Assembly: GCF_031458255.1 (NCBI RefSeq)
Contig: NZ_JAVDYC010000001.1
Location: 4,225,001-4,289,000 of the forward strand
Length of the DNA stretch: 64,000 nucleotides
Source: Catenuloplanes niger
Lineage (GTDB): Bacteria > Actinomycetota > Actinomycetes > Mycobacteriales > Micromonosporaceae
Reading direction: 5' to 3'
Shown: positions 1-8,109 of the stretch, one piece after another
How the letters are laid out: every line of letters begins with the position of its first letter
Numbering within the stretch: the stretch's first letter is position 1
Notes under the pieces: generated by a model
Databases searched by the model: none
Told to the model about the DNA's origin: nothing
Seen by the model: only the letters and a program-made list of their open reading frames with translations
Program-made: the position numbers and the translations under genes

Positions 1-200
1 CGCTCTACGTCATCCTGTCCGCCTACGCGCGTGACTTCATGGCCATCAAGGTCATCGGCCACATCAACGTCGCGCTGATCTTCGGCCTGCTGCAGTTCGT
101 GACCACGTTCCTGATCGCGTGGCTCTACTCGCGGTACGCGAACAAGCGTCTCGACCCGATCGCGGACAAGATCCGCGCGGAGCTGGAGGGCGACAAGTGA
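1..200 (+). CDS. DUF485 family membrane protein, C-terminal part
   Basis: The gene enters from the left edge; only its last 65 codons and stop are here. The visible peptide has a membrane segment (ALIFGLLQFVTTFLIAWLY) followed by a basic tail ending ELEGDK, as in DUF485 proteins. These small two-helix membrane proteins are normally co-transcribed just upstream of ActP-type symporters. Its TGA overlaps the GTG start of the next gene, so the two are translationally coupled. Family assignment rests on the tail and the neighbour; the start is not visible. Confidence 0.85.
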   Translation, partial: LYVILSAYARDFMAIKVIGHINVALIFGLLQFVTTFLIAWLYSRYANKRLDPIADKIRAELEGDK

Positions 201-1873
201 GAGACCTGATCTTCGCGGCGGAGGCGACGAACACCACCGCCCGCACGTTGACCATCGTCCTCTTCCTGGTCTTCGTGCTCTTCACGCTCGGGATCACGAT
301 CTGGGCCAGCCGGCAGACCAAGAGCGCTGCGGACTTCTACGCCGGCGGCCGCTCGTTCTCCGGCTTCCAGAACGGCATGGCGATCGGTGGCGACTACATG
401 TCGGCCGCGTCGTTCCTCGGCATCGCCGGCATCATCGCACTCTCCGGCTACGACGGCTTCCTCTACTCGATCGGCTTCCTGGTCGCCTGGCTGGTGGCGC
501 TGCTGCTGGTCGCGGAGCTGCTGCGGAACTCCGGCAAGTACACGATGGCGGACGTGCTGGCGTTCCGGATGCGGCAGAAGCCGGTCCGGACCGCGGCCGC
601 GGTCTCCACCATCACGGTGTCGATCTTCTACCTGCTGGCCCAGATGGTCGGCGCGGGCGCGCTGGTGGCGCTGCTGCTCGGCATCCGGCCGGGCACCACG
701 TTCCTCGGCATGGACGCGGACGCGGCGAAGCTGCTCACCATCGTGCTGGTCGGCGTGCTCATGATCGTCTACGTGACGATCGGCGGCATGAAGGGCACCA
801 CGTACGTCCAGATCGTCAAGGCGTTCCTGCTGATGACCGGCGCGGCCGTGATGACGATCCTGGTCTTCGCGTACTTCTCGTTCAACCTGTCGTCGCTGCT
901 CGGCGCCGCCGCGGACGCGTCCGGCAAGGGCGACGCGTTCCTCCAGCCCGGCCTGCGGTACGGCGTGGAGTCCGACGACGCGCTGAAGACGCTGTGGAGC
1001 AAGCTGGACCTGCTCTCGCTCGGCATCGCGCTGGTGCTCGGCACGGCCGGGCTGCCGCACATCCTGATCCGCTTCTACACGGTGCCGACCGCGAAGGCGG
1101 CCCGGCAGAGCGTGCTCTGGGCGATCGGCATCATCGGCGTCTTCTACCTGATGACGCTCGCGCTCGGCTTCGGCGCGGCCGCGCTGGTCGGCAGCGAGGC
1201 GATCATCGCGCAGGACAAGGCCGGCAACACGGCCGCGCCACAGCTGGCGCAGGTCCTCGGCGAGGAGTACCTGGGCGGCGGCACCGGCGGCTCGGTGCTG
1301 CTGGCCGTGATCGCCGCGGTGGCGTTCGCGACCATCCTCGCGGTGGTGGCCGGCCTGACGCTCGCCTCGTCCAGCTCGCTGGCGCACGACTTCTACGCCA
1401 ACGTGATCAAGGGTGGGCAGGCGTCGGAGCGGCAGGAGGTGACTGTGGCGAGGATCTCCGCGTTCGTCATCGGCGCGGTCTCCATCGTGCTGGCGATCTT
1501 CGCGCAGAGCCTGAACGTGGCGTTCCTGGTGGCGCTCGCGTTCGCGGTGGCCGCGTCCGGCAACCTGCCGGCGATCCTCTACTCGCTGTTCTGGAAGCGG
1601 TTCAACACCAACGGCGCGGTCTGGGCCATCTACGGCGGCCTGATCACCGCGGTCGGGCTCGTGTTCTTCTCGCCGGTGGTGTCCGGTTCGGCGACCGCGA
1701 TGTTCCCGAACGCCGACTGGCACTTCTTCCCGCTGTCCAACCCGGGCCTGGTGTCGATCCCGGTCGGCTTCCTGTGCGGCTGGCTCGGGACGATCATCTC
1801 GAAGGAGCCCGCGGACGCCGGTAAGTTCGCCGAACTCGAGGTCCGGTCGATCACCGGAGCGGGAGCTCACTGA
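197..1873 (+). CDS. actP: Cation/acetate symporter (sodium:solute symporter family)
   Basis: A 558-residue integral membrane protein of the SSS family, predicted to import acetate or similar monocarboxylates with a cation. It has about 13 hydrophobic segments; the N-terminal region reads ADFYAGGRSFSGFQNGMAIGG and then GDYMSAASFLGIAG, typical of ActP. The GTG at 197 is chosen because it overlaps the DUF485 stop and places the first membrane helix about 20 residues in; the open frame extends further upstream into that gene. Substrate specificity is inferred from the family and from the DUF485-ActP pairing. Confidence 0.9.
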   Translation: MRDLIFAAEATNTTARTLTIVLFLVFVLFTLGITIWASRQTKSAADFYAGGRSFSGFQNGMAIGGDYMSAASFLGIAGIIALSGYDGFLYSIGFLVAWLVALLLVAELLRNSGKYTMADVLAFRMRQKPVRTAAAVSTITVSIFYLLAQMVGAGALVALLLGIRPGTTFLGMDADAAKLLTIVLVGVLMIVYVTIGGMKGTTYVQIVKAFLLMTGAAVMTILVFAYFSFNLSSLLGAAADASGKGDAFLQPGLRYGVESDDALKTLWSKLDLLSLGIALVLGTAGLPHILIRFYTVPTAKAARQSVLWAIGIIGVFYLMTLALGFGAAALVGSEAIIAQDKAGNTAAPQLAQVLGEEYLGGGTGGSVLLAVIAAVAFATILAVVAGLTLASSSSLAHDFYANVIKGGQASERQEVTVARISAFVIGAVSIVLAIFAQSLNVAFLVALAFAVAASGNLPAILYSLFWKRFNTNGAVWAIYGGLITAVGLVFFSPVVSGSATAMFPNADWHFFPLSNPGLVSIPVGFLCGWLGTIISKEPADAGKFAELEVRSITGAGAH

Positions 1874-1961
1874 CACACACCGTTCGCACGATCCCCGGAG
1901 GGGCGGTCCGAGATGGGACCGCCCCTTCGCTGCGTCCGGCGACGACCTATAGTCTGGCGCC

Positions 1962-2936
1962 ATGGTCATTGCCCAGCGTTTCGGAGAGGGCCACCGGGTT
2001 CTCGTCACCGGCGGAGCCGGCTTCGTCCCGTCGCACCTTGTCGATGCGCTGATCGGCCGTGGTTGCACGGTCGTGGCGGTGGACAACTTCATCACCGGCG
2101 CCAAGGACAACCTCGGTCACCTCGCCGACAATCCGCGGTTCACGCTGATCGAGGCGGACATCACCGAGGGCCTGCCGGCGCACCACCCGGCGATCGCCGA
2201 GCGGTTCGACGCGATCATGCACATGGCGTCGCCGGCCAGCCCGACCGACTTCGGCACGATCCCGGTCGAGATCCTCCGGGTCGGCTCGATCGGCACGCTG
2301 AACCTGCTCGAGCGCGCCACCGCGGACGGCGCCCGGTTCCTGATGGCCTCCACCTCCGAGGCGTACGGTGACCCGCTGGTGCACCCGCAGCCGGAGTCGT
2401 ACTGGGGCAACGTGAACCCGGTCGGCATCCGCAGCGTCTACGACGAGGCCAAGCGCTTCTCCGAGGCCGCGACGATGGGTTACCACCGCAGCCGGGGCAC
2501 GGACGTGGCGATCGTCCGCATCTTCAACACGTACGGTCCTCGCATGCGCCCGGACGACGGCCGCGCGATCCCGACGTTCATCAGCCAGGCGCTGCGCGGT
2601 GAGCCGATCACCGTGCACGGCGACGGCTCGCAGACCCGCTCGATCACCTACGTGGACGACCTGGTCCGCGGCATCCTGATGCTGCTCGACTCGACCGAGA
2701 CCGGGCCGATCAACTGCGGCACCGAGCACGAGTTCACGATGCGGCAGCTGGCCGAGAAGATCATCGAGCTGGCCGGCAGCTCGTCCACCGTGAAGTTCAT
2801 CGAGCGCACCTCCGACGACCCGGAGAAGCGCCGCCCGGACCTGACGCTGGCCCGCACCAAGCTCGGTTACGAGCCGTCCGTCGGGCCGGACGAGGGTCTG
2901 CGCAGGACGATCAACTACTTCCAGTCCCGGGTCTGA
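1962..2936 (+). CDS. NAD-dependent epimerase/dehydratase, UDP-glucuronate decarboxylase-like
   Basis: A 324-residue extended short-chain dehydrogenase. The N-terminal Rossmann motif VTGGAGFVPSHL binds NAD; the catalytic triad is seen as the ASTSEAYGD serine region and the YDEAK Tyr/Lys pair; RIFNTYGPRM is typical of UDP-xylose synthase-type enzymes. It probably makes a nucleotide sugar for cell-wall or extracellular glycans. Three LCP glycopolymer ligases follow, which fits that role. The exact substrate (UDP-glucuronate versus another NDP-sugar) cannot be read from sequence alone. Confidence 0.85.
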   Translation: MVIAQRFGEGHRVLVTGGAGFVPSHLVDALIGRGCTVVAVDNFITGAKDNLGHLADNPRFTLIEADITEGLPAHHPAIAERFDAIMHMASPASPTDFGTIPVEILRVGSIGTLNLLERATADGARFLMASTSEAYGDPLVHPQPESYWGNVNPVGIRSVYDEAKRFSEAATMGYHRSRGTDVAIVRIFNTYGPRMRPDDGRAIPTFISQALRGEPITVHGDGSQTRSITYVDDLVRGILMLLDSTETGPINCGTEHEFTMRQLAEKIIELAGSSSTVKFIERTSDDPEKRRPDLTLARTKLGYEPSVGPDEGLRRTINYFQSRV

Positions 2937-2939
2937 CCT

Positions 2940-2956
2940 GGGGGTTCGACTCCCCT
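2940..2956 (+). other. T-arm-like stem-loop after the epimerase gene
   Basis: Three bases after the epimerase stop, GGGGG and CCCCT flank the loop TTCGACT, which is the size and consensus of a tRNA T-arm. No D-arm, anticodon arm or matching 5' acceptor strand is found upstream, so it is not a tRNA gene. It may be a short 3'-end hairpin or a remnant of a tRNA-type attachment site. The following ATTGTGCC (2958-2965) is repeated inverted as GGCACAAT at 3029-3036, inside the next gene's 5' end. Confidence 0.3.
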
Positions 2957-3017
2957 AATTGTGCCGGTTCACTGTGCGTCGCCGAGCGAAATAGCTTCGG
3001 CTACGTACTCTGGACTC

Positions 3018-4289
3018 ATGTCACCCACGGCACAATCTGGATCTTTCGGCGGCGGCGAGTTCCGGCGTGACGCGGTCGGTCCGCGCGCCCGTGCCTCGGC
3101 ACCGGGCGGCGGGCCGGTGCGCGGCGGCTCCGTCCGGCCCGGGCGCGGCACGGGTCAGTCCGGCACGTACGGCGGGCCCCGCACCCAGCGGAACGGCTCC
3201 ACCCGATCCGGTGGCGGCGGCGGTGGCGAGCCGCCGCTCGGTGGTGGCCGCGGCGTCTACAGCGGCGGCGGGCGACGGCCGCTCCGGCCCAACTGGAAGC
3301 GCATCGCCCTGGTCGGCGGCATCGCGGTGCTGGTCCTGCTGCTCCTGATCGGCGGCGGCCTCTGGACGTACGCGTCGAATCTCGACGGCGACCTGAAGCG
3401 CACCGACGCGTTCGCCGACCTGCGCGACGGCCGCCCGGAGAAGCCGGTCGACGGCACCATGAACATCCTGCTGGTCGGCAGCGACTCCCGGGACCCGGAC
3501 GCGCAGAGCGGCGAGGCCAGTGAGTGGCGCAGCGACACGATCATCCTGATGCACGTCCCGGCCGACCACTCCAAGGCCTACCTGGTGTCGATACCGCGAG
3601 ACCTGTACGTGTCGATCCCGACCAGTGCCGGTGCGGACTGCGCGGACAGCGCGCCCAACAAGATCAATTCCGCGTTCGCGTTCGGCGGGCTGCCGCTCGC
3701 GGTCAAGACCGTGGAGTGCTTCTCGGACGTGCGCATCGACCACGTGGCCGCGATCGACTTCGCCGGCTTCGTCGAGGTGACGGACGCGCTCGGCGGCGTG
3801 GACCTGACGGTCGAGCAGGACACCAAGTCGATCCACAAGCCGTTCCGCGTCTTCGAGAAGGGCGTGAACCACATGAACGGCGAGGAGGCGCTCGACTGGA
3901 TCCGGCAGCGCTACCAGTTCCCGGACGGTGACTTCGCCCGGATGCGCCACCAGCAGGAGTTCCTGAAGGCGCTGATGGACAAGGCCGCGAGTTCCGGCAC
4001 GCTGACCAACGCCGGCAAGCTGGACGCGTTCCTCAAGGCGACCACGAACGCGATGACCGTGGACGAGAACTTCTCGCTGGTCGACATGGCGCTGGAGTTC
4101 CGCAGCCTGCGCAGCGACGACCTGATGTTCATCACCAGCCCGAACCAGGGCAGCGCGGAGCGCGACGGGCAGTCCGTGGTGGTCTCCGACCGGGAGCCGG
4201 CGCTGGCGCTGTACGAGGCGATCGCGAACGACACGATGGACGACTGGGCCAAGGCAAACACAGAGCCACCAGCCAAAACCAACCCGTAA
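3018..4289 (+). CDS. LCP (LytR-CpsA-Psr) family protein 1
   Basis: A 423-residue membrane-anchored LCP protein, a family that transfers lipid-linked glycopolymers to peptidoglycan. Residues 1-93 are a Gly/Arg/Pro-rich, presumably cytoplasmic, disordered region; one membrane helix follows (IALVGGIAVLVLLLLIGG), then the extracellular LCP domain starting NILLVGSDSRD, with conserved SDTIILMHV and SIPRDLYV. The ATG at 3018 is preferred over an upstream start at 2961 because it begins the conserved length. It belongs to a different LCP subgroup from the next two genes. Confidence 0.9.
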   Translation: MSPTAQSGSFGGGEFRRDAVGPRARASAPGGGPVRGGSVRPGRGTGQSGTYGGPRTQRNGSTRSGGGGGGEPPLGGGRGVYSGGGRRPLRPNWKRIALVGGIAVLVLLLLIGGGLWTYASNLDGDLKRTDAFADLRDGRPEKPVDGTMNILLVGSDSRDPDAQSGEASEWRSDTIILMHVPADHSKAYLVSIPRDLYVSIPTSAGADCADSAPNKINSAFAFGGLPLAVKTVECFSDVRIDHVAAIDFAGFVEVTDALGGVDLTVEQDTKSIHKPFRVFEKGVNHMNGEEALDWIRQRYQFPDGDFARMRHQQEFLKALMDKAASSGTLTNAGKLDAFLKATTNAMTVDENFSLVDMALEFRSLRSDDLMFITSPNQGSAERDGQSVVVSDREPALALYEAIANDTMDDWAKANTEPPAKTNP

Positions 4290-4302
4290 CGCCCATGGTT
4301 CT

Positions 4303-4336
4303 CCCAGAGGTTGTTAACCGTTTGGCAACCTCTGGG
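4303..4336 (+). terminator. Hairpin after LCP gene 1
   Basis: CCCAGAGGTTG and CAACCTCTGGG form a perfect 11-bp stem around a 12-nt AT-rich loop, 13 bases after the stop codon. There is no T-run, as is common in actinobacteria. It probably ends the LCP1 transcript. Confidence 0.75.
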
Positions 4337-4404
4337 ACACCACTTGTTCGGCAACCGCGCTTAGCTTGGCGCGGAAACCGGTGGCAGGTGAGGGGATTTC
4401 ACGA

Positions 4405-5544
4405 GTGGCGGCCAAGCGACGCAAAGACCCGCTGTGGGCGCGCCTGATCCTCAGCTTCGGTGCGGTGCTGGTGGTGGCGAGCGGCGGCACTCTGGTCGCC
4501 GCGCAAGTCGTGATCAACAAGGCGGAGAGCTCGATCACCGCCGGCACGCTCATCGAGGGTGACGCCGCCGCGGCCAGCGGCGAGTCGGGCAACAACATCG
4601 ACGGCGCGGTCAACCTGCTGCTGGTCGGCATCGACGCCCGCGAGGAGGGCTCCTCCGTCACGTCGGTCCTCTCCGACACGATCATCATCCTGCACATCCC
4701 GGAGACGCACGACCAGGCGTACCTGATCTCGATCCCGCGCGACTGGCGGGTGGAGATGCCGGCCTACGACAAGGTCGGCTTCGTCGGCGCCACCGGGAAG
4801 ATCAATTCCGCGTTCTCGTACGGCTACGAGGGCGAGGGCACGGAGCTGGAGAAGCGCAGCCGCGGCATGGCGGTGCTCTCCAACACGCTCAACAAGATCA
4901 CCGGCATCAAGTTCAACGGCGCCGCGATCATCGACTTCAACGGTTTCGCCAGCGTGATCCACGCGATGGGCGGCGTCGACATGTGCGTCGACGAGGAAGC
5001 CGAGTCCGCCCACCTCGGCGTGGACGCGAACGGCAAGCTCGTCCAGGGCTGGTACTCGGAGACGTACGGCATCCAGCTCCCCGAGGGCGTCACGCCGCTG
5101 GTCCACAAGAAGGGCTGCCGGCTGATGAACTCGACCGAGGCCCTCGACTACGCGCGCATCCGCAAGAGCCTCAGCGACGGCGACTACGGCCGCCAGCGCC
5201 ACCAGCAGCAGCTGATCAAGGCGATCGCGAAGAAGGCCACCTCCAGCGGCGTACTGACCGACCTCGGCAAGCTCAACGCGCTGACCGAGGCCGCGGGCGA
5301 GGCGTTCGTGCTGGACACCGGCGGCATCCAGCTGGCCGACTTCATCTACACGCTCAAGGGCGTCGCCGCCAACGACCTGATGCTGATCAAGACCAACGCC
5401 GGCAACCTCAACTCGGTCACCATCGACGGCCAGTCCTTCGAGCAGCTCGACGGCGAATCGATGGACATGCTGGCCGCCGCGAAGACCGGCACGCTCGGCA
5501 CCTTCCTGATCGAGCACCCCCAGTTCATCGCCAAGTCCAGCTAG
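4405..5544 (+). CDS. LCP (LytR-CpsA-Psr) family protein 2
   Basis: A 379-residue LCP protein with a short basic N-terminus (AAKRRKDPLWARL), one membrane helix and an extracellular LCP domain beginning NLLLVGIDAREEG, then SDTIIILHI and SIPRDWRV. The GTG at 4405 follows a purine-rich GAGGGG; an upstream TTG at 4366 and GTG at 4381 are in frame but have no ribosome binding site. It is closely similar to the gene at 6394 along its whole length, so the pair looks like a tandem duplication now separated by 850 bp of repeat-rich DNA. Confidence 0.9.
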   Translation: MAAKRRKDPLWARLILSFGAVLVVASGGTLVAAQVVINKAESSITAGTLIEGDAAAASGESGNNIDGAVNLLLVGIDAREEGSSVTSVLSDTIIILHIPETHDQAYLISIPRDWRVEMPAYDKVGFVGATGKINSAFSYGYEGEGTELEKRSRGMAVLSNTLNKITGIKFNGAAIIDFNGFASVIHAMGGVDMCVDEEAESAHLGVDANGKLVQGWYSETYGIQLPEGVTPLVHKKGCRLMNSTEALDYARIRKSLSDGDYGRQRHQQQLIKAIAKKATSSGVLTDLGKLNALTEAAGEAFVLDTGGIQLADFIYTLKGVAANDLMLIKTNAGNLNSVTIDGQSFEQLDGESMDMLAAAKTGTLGTFLIEHPQFIAKSS

Positions 5545-5578
5545 CCACCGCGCACCGACAATCACAGGCGACGGACGC

Positions 5579-5660
5579 TTTTCCCGCTTCCGGCGTGCCC
5601 ACTTCCCGCACGCTCCCGCGGGCAACGGTCGTCGCCAGGGCTCCTCCCTGCACGTCCCGC
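5579..5660 (+). repeat. Dispersed 3'-UTR element, copy R1
   Basis: Box A TTTTCCCGCTTCCGGCG starts 34 bases after the LCP2 stop. Box B begins GCTCCCGCGGGCA at 5612 and continues with ACGGTCGTCGCC and a GGGCTCCTCCCTGC core. Between the boxes, GCGTGC and GCACGC form a 6-bp stem around a 9-nt loop. Same orientation as LCP2. Confidence 0.8.
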
Positions 5661-6087
5661 ACCCGGTCACCGACCCCCGGCCGCTCCTCGCCGCACGCCA
5701 CGCCCGCGACGCCACACGCCGACCCGGCCCCGGCCCGGCACCGGCACCGCCCACGCCGCGATCCACGCCGCCGGGCAGGTTGCGGCTCGTCCTGCGTTCA
5801 GCGGTCACGTCTCCTTCGACGAGAACCGATCAGAGAGCGGCACAGCCCGGGCAGGAACGACGCGCTGCCGCAGTCAGCCCCAGGATGGCGCGGCACCGCA
5901 GCCATCGCGAATGCGACGCGCGAACGTCAGCCCTGGTGACCGAAGAAGGGTTTGCGGCACTGCCGATGATCTGGTCGGTTCCCGTTCGGTAAACGGCACC
6001 GGGGTCTATAAGCCGAAATATCGGACGCGGAGCGCCCTGTCAGTTCACCGTCAACGCGAGACGCATAGGCCGTGGGCCGGGGGCCGT

Positions 6088-6162
6088 GGCAGCGGCAGCG
6101 GGCAGCGGCAGCGGGCAGCGGGCAGCGGCAGCGGGCAGCGGGCAGCGGCAGCGGGCAGCGGG
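6088..6162. repeat. GGCAGC/GGGCAGC short tandem repeat
   Basis: A run of 6- and 7-bp units, GGCAGC and GGGCAGC, in irregular alternation. It lies between the two inverted element copies R1 and R2. Likely to vary in length between strains by slippage. Confidence 0.85.
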
Positions 6163-6216
6163 CGTGGAGTGAGGTGATGGCGGGAGGAAGGCGGGAGGGG
6201 TGTGGTGGGTGCGGAA

Positions 6217-6293
6217 CGTGCAGGGAGGAGCCCTGGCGACGACCGTTGCCCGCGGGAGCATGCGGCACGGGACCACGCCGGAAGTGGGCAGAT
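6217..6293 (-). repeat. Dispersed 3'-UTR element, copy R2
   Basis: Read on the minus strand: box A CCCACTTCCGGCG, a hairpin GCGTG..CATGC with one G-T pair, then box B GCTCCCGCGGGCAACGGTCG and GGGCTCCTCCCTGCACG. This is the only complete copy not downstream of a gene on its own strand; it lies 100 bp upstream of LCP gene 3, inverted relative to R1. Confidence 0.8.
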
Positions 6294-6393
6294 TCGGGCC
6301 CTGGGGTTGGGTTTTCTGGGTGGGGAGCGCAAATCCGGCAGCGCTCGTTACATCAGGTGATGTCCGTATCGTCACCACCTGGGAGAGTCTGGC

Positions 6394-7653
6394 ATGCATG
6401 TCCGGTACCGCGCTGACTCTCCGGCCGCCGCGCCTCGCTGGAACGCGCCCACCCAGGTGCAGACGATCATTCGGCCGGTCGTGGTGCCGGAGCGGGCCGT
6501 GGTGGTGGCGTCGGAGCCGGCGCCGGCCGGGGGGCACCGGCGGCGTGCCCGGCGGCGTCGGCGCAGTCCGCTGTGGGCGCGGCTGGCCGTGGCGTTCGGT
6601 GTGGTGCTGCTGGTGCTGAGCGGTGGGGCGCTGGCCGGGGCGCAGGTGCTGATCGGGCGGGCGACGCAGAACATCGCGCAGGACAACCTGCTGGGGGACG
6701 GCAGCAAGAGCACGGCCGAGGGTGGGGCGAGCTTGGACGGCGCGATCGACATGCTGCTGCTCGGCGTGGACGTGCGGGAGAGCTGGGAGGAGAACAACAC
6801 GCGGGCGGACACCATCGTCATCCTGCACATCCCGGCCACGCATGATCGCGCGTTCCTCATCTCGGTGCCGAGGGACACGCTGGCGGAAATCCCGCCGTAC
6901 GAGAAGAGCGGCTTCGGTGGTGCGACCGCGAAGATCAACGACGCGTTCTACTACGGGGCGCAGAACGGTGGCGACTGGGCCGGCGGCGCGCAGCTGATGG
7001 CGGAGACGCTGAAGAACGCGACCGGCATCGGGTTCGACGGTGCGGCGATCATCGACTTCGGCGGCTTCAAGAACGTGATCGACGAGCTCGGCGGCGTGCG
7101 GATGTGCGTGGCCGAGCGGGTCGTCTCGCACCACATGGTCATGGTCGACGGCGAGCAGATGTACAAGGCCGACGCGCGCCGGGCCGGGAAGCGCCGGGCG
7201 GCCGAACCGGTCGTCTACGGCAAGGGGTGCCAGCAGATGAACGGCACCCAGGCGCTCGACTTCTCCCGGCAGCGCTACGGGCTCAGCGACGGCGACTACG
7301 GCCGGCAGCGGCACCAGCAGCAGATGATCAAGGCGATCGTGCGGAAGGCCGCGAGCAGCGGCATCACGGCCAACCCGCTGCGGGTCGACCAGCTGATCCG
7401 GGCCGCCGGCACCGCGTTCACGCTGGACACCGGCGGGATCCCGGTCGCGGACTTCATCTTCGCGCTCAAGGGCGTGGCGGTCGGCGACCTGATGACGCTG
7501 AACACCAACGGGGGCCGGTTCAACCCGGTCACCGTCGGCGGTACGGAGTACGAGCAGCTCTCCGAGCTGAGCGAGCGGATGTTCGAGGCGGTTCGGGAGG
7601 ACCGGCTGACCGAGTTCGTGATCGAGAACCCCGAGGTTATTTCCCGAAGCTGA
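6394..7653 (+). CDS. LCP (LytR-CpsA-Psr) family protein 3
   Basis: A 419-residue LCP protein. About 60 residues of basic, Arg-rich cytoplasmic N-terminus are followed by a membrane helix (AVAFGVVLLVLSGGALAGA) and an LCP domain starting MLLLGVDVRESW with SVPRDTLAEIP. GGGAG eight bases upstream supports the ATG. It shares the same C-terminal organisation as LCP2 (a LKGVA..DLM segment near the end), marking them as paralogs. It probably attaches a glycopolymer to peptidoglycan at the cell surface. The rhodanese gene follows 19 bp later and may be co-transcribed. Confidence 0.9.
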   Translation: MHVRYRADSPAAAPRWNAPTQVQTIIRPVVVPERAVVVASEPAPAGGHRRRARRRRRSPLWARLAVAFGVVLLVLSGGALAGAQVLIGRATQNIAQDNLLGDGSKSTAEGGASLDGAIDMLLLGVDVRESWEENNTRADTIVILHIPATHDRAFLISVPRDTLAEIPPYEKSGFGGATAKINDAFYYGAQNGGDWAGGAQLMAETLKNATGIGFDGAAIIDFGGFKNVIDELGGVRMCVAERVVSHHMVMVDGEQMYKADARRAGKRRAAEPVVYGKGCQQMNGTQALDFSRQRYGLSDGDYGRQRHQQQMIKAIVRKAASSGITANPLRVDQLIRAAGTAFTLDTGGIPVADFIFALKGVAVGDLMTLNTNGGRFNPVTVGGTEYEQLSELSERMFEAVREDRLTEFVIENPEVISRS

Positions 7654-7672
7654 CCCGCCGTACGCTGGAGGC

Positions 7673-8008
7673 GTGTTCGGATCTCAGGTTCCCAGCGTGA
7701 CCGCCGCCGACGTGCCGGACGGCGCCTACCTGCTCGACGTGCGCGAGCAGGACGAATGGGAGGCCGGCCACGCGCCCGGCGCCCACCACCTGCCGATGCA
7801 GGAGATCCCGGTGCGGATCGAGGAGGTCCCGGCGGACGGCGACGTGGTCGTGGTCTGCCGGATGGGTGGCCGCAGCGCGCAGGTGGTGAACTACCTGCTG
7901 CAGAACGGCTGGGACAACGTCCGCAACCTGACCGGTGGCATGAAGGCGTGGGAGGCGGCCTCCCGCGACATGGTCACCGACGACGGGAATCCTGCCCGCG
8001 TCATCTGA
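7673..8008 (+). CDS. Rhodanese-like domain protein
   Basis: A 111-residue single-domain rhodanese. DVREQDEWEAGHAPGA is the CH2A-type motif and CRMGGRS is the active-site loop with Cys62, so the catalytic cysteine is present. Such proteins transfer sulfane sulfur or act in thiol redox chemistry in the cytoplasm. It starts with GTG 19 bp after LCP gene 3 and is followed by a strong hairpin, so it may be the last gene of that unit. The physiological acceptor is unknown. Confidence 0.88.
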   Translation: MFGSQVPSVTAADVPDGAYLLDVREQDEWEAGHAPGAHHLPMQEIPVRIEEVPADGDVVVVCRMGGRSAQVVNYLLQNGWDNVRNLTGGMKAWEAASRDMVTDDGNPARVI

Positions 8009-8033
8009 CGGCCCGCGTCTCCTGACGCCCGGC

Positions 8034-8056
8034 GCGCCGAGTGTGACGCTCGGCGC
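8034..8056 (+). terminator. Hairpin after rhodanese gene
   Basis: GCGCCGAG and CTCGGCGC form a perfect 8-bp stem with a 7-nt loop, 25 bases after the stop. Likely terminator. Confidence 0.65.
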
Positions 8057-8109
8057 CCTCGGGTGACCGGCCACTGCGGCACACCCCCACAGCGAGGCAG
8101 ACTCAAAGC

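Larger units (their letters stand above)
5545..6393. other. Repeat-rich intergenic region between duplicated LCP genes
   Basis: About 850 bp without a credible gene. It holds two copies of the dispersed element in opposite orientations (5579-5660 and 6217-6293), with a GGCAGC/GGGCAGC short-repeat tract between them. The short open frames here lack ribosome binding sites and are driven by GC content. The promoter and leader of LCP gene 3 must lie in the last 100 bases. Confidence 0.7.

Noticed and set aside
125-2110. 661-codon minus-strand open frame opposite actP
   Set aside because: It is an antisense shadow of a GC-rich gene; the peptide is Arg/Asp/His-rich with no domain, while the plus strand encodes a clear symporter. 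The same applies to 27880-30639, 12748-14322, 35077-36819 and others.
2892-2967. Complete tRNA gene
   Set aside because: Only a T-arm-like hairpin is present; no anticodon or D arm and no pairing acceptor 5' strand.
5780-6177. Short plus-strand frames between LCP2 and LCP3
   Set aside because: No ribosome binding sites; composition follows the GGCAGC repeats and element copies.
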